The notes beneath the pieces were generated by a model. That model saw only the letters and a list, made by a program, of their open reading frames with translations. It had not been told where the DNA came from and made no database searches. Source: JACCXG01 sp963785755 (GTDB lineage Bacteria > Acidobacteriota > Vicinamibacteria > Vicinamibacterales > 2-12-FULL-66-21). Taken from it: a stretch of DNA of 17,210 bases. Location of the stretch: contig CAWAXG010000036.1 in NCBI GenBank assembly GCA_963785755.1, positions 1 to 17,210 of the forward strand, given 5' to 3'. Within the stretch, counting starts at the first letter, position 1. Each line of letters begins with the position of its first letter. Positions 15,556-17,210 of the stretch are shown here, in pieces. A program made the position numbers and the translations under genes.

Positions 15556-15815
15556 GGCCCAGATTCTTAGACACCGCTCGGTCCCGTCCAGGTGTATGCC
15601 CGGCGGTTGTCGCGGTGCGGACGCCAGTTCTGAGCCCTATCGGCAGTAACGACCTTCAGGCCGCTCGCCGCGCCACGCCGACCGCGCAAAAAGGGTGCAA
15701 CCGCCACGCGACCACGACGGAGCCTGCCGTCTAACCGTCGATCCTGTGGATCTCACCGCTCAATCCCTACGCTGTGCTGACGCTGGCCTACGGCGGGATC
15801 CGCACGGAAGTCGAA
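15556..15815. other. Intergenic stretch between the methyltransferase and the miniprotein, no gene seen
   Basis: About 260 bp with no convincing ORF, RNA gene or hairpin. On the minus strand it would be the 3' region of the methyltransferase transcript and the upstream region of the miniprotein ORF; no clear promoter was found. Confidence 0.5.
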
Positions 15816-16967
15816 TCAGGTCCACGAACGTCCGCGCAGATCGCGGGCCGCCGCGACCATGGCCGCAACCTTGGCAGACGCCATCTCGCGCGTGTTCATC
15901 GGACGGCTCGAGAAGGTGCCGAACCCGCAGTCTGGATTGAGGAACACGCGTTCGGCGGGATAGAGACCGAGGGCCTCTTCGACGGCGCTCCGAATCTGCG
16001 CCGGCGTCTCAACCTGCTCCGTCCGGGGATTGACGACGCCGAGGCCCAGCTCCTTGCCCTCGAACGCCACGAGCGTCCCGGCGCGATCGGTGGCGTATTC
16101 CAGCACGAGCTGCGTGACCTGCAGCCGGTCGAGATACGGCCGGAGCGCCTGGTAGCTGCCGCTCAAGAGCGTCGTCTCATCGCGGCTCCAGTTGCCGCGG
16201 CAGACGTGCAGCCCGAGCCGAAGGTGATCGATCCCTGCCACCACCTCGTTGATCAACGAGACGGCGAACTCGAGCTCCTCGGCTGGATCCCTCCGCGCGG
16301 CGAGCGCCGCGCACATGAACGTCCGCGTCCGGCCGGGGGCGAAGGCGACCTCCGTCAGGACCGGCTCGTCGAACTGGACGAACTCCGCGCCGGCCGACCG
16401 CAGCTCCTCGAGCTCCGCGCGGAGGAGCGCGACGACGTCTTTTGCGAGCGCCTCTTTGTCCGCGTAGTACGCACGCGTCAATTCCGGAACGAACATCGCC
16501 CGGGTCAGGAGATAGGGTCCGGGCAGCGTGACCTTGATCGGCAGGTCGGTGTGGCGGCGTGCGAACGCCAGGTCGTCGACCGTCAGCGGCTCACGCCGGG
16601 TGATGCGCGCCGTGCAGACCGGGCTGCTGATCGAATAGGCCGGCACATCGAGCGTCTGCAGGAGCTGCTCGAAACCGGCCTTGTCTTCGACGACCTCCAG
16701 CATCTCGGCGAGGGTCATGAGCCGCACGCCGGACACCTTGTCGGTGACGAACGAATAGAAGTTGTCGCGCCGCAGTTCGCCGTCCGTGACGATGTCGCAG
16801 CCGAGCGTCTCCTGCAGGCGCAGCAGCTCGAGCACCGCCTCGTCGGCGACACGATCGCGTGCGGCACGCTCGATCCGCCGATGCCGATACGCACGCATCG
16901 CCTCGGCGACGCGCGGCGGCCGCGGCCAGCTGCCGACGGTGGTGACGGGGAGGAGCGGCAGACTCAT
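15816..16967 (-). CDS. Cobalamin-independent methionine synthase (MetE C-terminal domain) family methyltransferase
   Basis: A 383-aa protein equal to the catalytic C-terminal barrel of MetE alone; full MetE is about twice as long and has an N-terminal duplicate. The start is fixed by the conserved opening TTVGSWPRP (9-17). Zinc ligands expected from MetE are all present: His254 and Cys256 in LHVCRGNW, Glu290 in LVLEYA, and Cys347 in NPDCGFG. Other barrel motifs are DIVTDGELRRDNFY (58-71), KVTLPGPY (145-152) and VQFDEP (197-202). It should transfer a methyl group to a thiol such as homocysteine, but stand-alone MetE-C proteins often use other methyl donors (a methylcobamide protein or another methylated compound) and the donor is not readable from sequence. 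There is no good ribosome site: only GGA 6 nt before the ATG, and it is part of a hairpin stem. No frameshift or missing residue seen. Confidence 0.93.
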   Translation of the reverse strand: MSLPLLPVTTVGSWPRPPRVAEAMRAYRHRRIERAARDRVADEAVLELLRLQETLGCDIVTDGELRRDNFYSFVTDKVSGVRLMTLAEMLEVVEDKAGFEQLLQTLDVPAYSISSPVCTARITRREPLTVDDLAFARRHTDLPIKVTLPGPYLLTRAMFVPELTRAYYADKEALAKDVVALLRAELEELRSAGAEFVQFDEPVLTEVAFAPGRTRTFMCAALAARRDPAEELEFAVSLINEVVAGIDHLRLGLHVCRGNWSRDETTLLSGSYQALRPYLDRLQVTQLVLEYATDRAGTLVAFEGKELGLGVVNPRTEQVETPAQIRSAVEEALGLYPAERVFLNPDCGFGTFSSRPMNTREMASAKVAAMVAAARDLRGRSWT

Positions 16968-16973
16968 TTCTTA

Positions 16974-16996
16974 TCCGAGGGGCTTTGCCCCTCGGA
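16974..16996. repeat. Perfect 10-bp hairpin adjoining the methyltransferase start
   Basis: TCCGAGGGGC (16974-16983) and GCCCCTCGGA (16987-16996) pair fully around a TTT loop (AAA on the minus strand). The stem ends 6 nt before the minus-strand ATG at 16967 and includes the only GGA that could serve as ribosome site. It shares the GGGGC-TTY-GCCCC core with 5880-5892. Confidence 0.8.
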
Positions 16997-17119
16997 CTCC
17001 CCGACTGGCTCGCTCGCGGGGGCCCTACGCCCCGCTCCGCTCGCCAGGCTCACTCGCTTCGCTCGTTCGCTCGTCTTATCCGCCGTAGCCTTGGCGAAGG
17101 CGTAACTCCCCGACTGGCT
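16996..17119. repeat. Segment bounded by 15-bp direct repeats
   Basis: ACTCCCCGACTGGCT occurs at 16996-17010 and again at 17105-17119. Between them lie GC-rich palindromic stretches, including tandem CTCGCTTCGCTCGTTCGCTCG-like blocks near 17050-17072 and GCCTTGGCGAAGGC, a 5-bp stem, near 17088-17101. The minus-strand reading of this stretch contains YAFAKATADK, a peptide commonly produced by spurious translation of dispersed repeats in environmental genomes. Confidence 0.7.
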
Positions 17120-17150
17120 TCCGCCTCCGCGCGAAGCGCTGCGGCGAGAC
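17120..17150 (+). repeat. Dispersed palindromic repeat module, copy B
   Basis: Same orientation as copy A at 5894-5924 and identical at 29 of 31 positions; core GCGC-GAA-GCGC flanked by CCGCC and CGGCG arms that pair imperfectly. The sequence on to 17210 continues in similar low-complexity style with no gene. Confidence 0.7.
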
Positions 17151-17210
17151 CTCGCCGAAGCTCGAAGAGCGAAGGCGGGCGCTTCACTCGTTCGCTCCAA
17201 GTTCCGAGAC

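Noticed and set aside
15728..15734. GTCTAAC as a possible integron attC core (with GTTAGCC near 15446)
   Set aside because: No partner GTTRRRY lies at the right distance and order, there is no paired inner arm, and no integrase is present.
15774..17105. 443-codon open frame on the + strand opposite the methyltransferase
   Set aside because: The minus-strand protein has all zinc ligands and family motifs; the + frame is low-complexity shadow.
16964..17200. 78-codon minus-strand ORF ending in the repeat tract
   Set aside because: Its sequence (YAFAKATADK and similar) is the translation of palindromic repeats, with no ribosome site or domain.

Overview
The window is GC-rich and high in GC at third codon positions. 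It carries a set of families typical of soil Acidobacteriota, most likely Vicinamibacteria: an ADOP-type duplicated ABC permease, Oar-like TonB-dependent receptors with a carboxypeptidase-regulatory N-terminal domain, and a VWFA-related acidobacterial-domain protein. The lineage is inferred from gene families; no marker gene (rRNA, ribosomal protein) is present.

Layout. (1) 1-8214, + strand, intact: the 3' part of an ADOP permease (its start lies before the window), a 1094-aa Oar/SusC-like TonB-dependent receptor, and a 758-aa secreted GH3 glycosidase 62 bp downstream. The receptor-GH3 pair looks like a small glycan-uptake operon. (2) 8302-10530, intact: a response regulator with an unassigned C-terminal half (+) converges on a cNMP-domain histidine kinase (-), with a strong hairpin between them. 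They are probably a split two-component pair. (3) About 10.66-15.14 kb, degenerate: a TPR gene with about five frameshifts and an internal stop, a transposase C-terminal remnant, an unrecognised frameshifted gene, the last ~95 codons of a second TonB receptor, a VWFA-domain gene with two frameshifts, and the 3' end of an unknown gene followed by a 16-bp hairpin. Undamaged genes lie on both sides, so this looks like a local gene graveyard rather than general sequencing noise. (4) 15.14-15.82 kb, mostly non-coding, but holding a 32-codon minus-strand ORF with an AGGAGG ribosome-binding site and one predicted membrane helix. (5) 15816-16967, minus: an intact MetE-C-like, zinc-type methyltransferase whose start codon abuts a perfect 10-bp hairpin. 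(6) 16974-17210: modular palindromic repeat DNA, one module of which also lies between the TonB receptor and GH3.

No tRNA, rRNA, CRISPR array or intact mobile element was seen. The items most worth following up are the tiny membrane-protein ORF, the response regulator with an unclassified output region, the shared repeat modules placed directly before start codons, and the localised decay zone. I do not see a clear multi-gene system of wholly new type.
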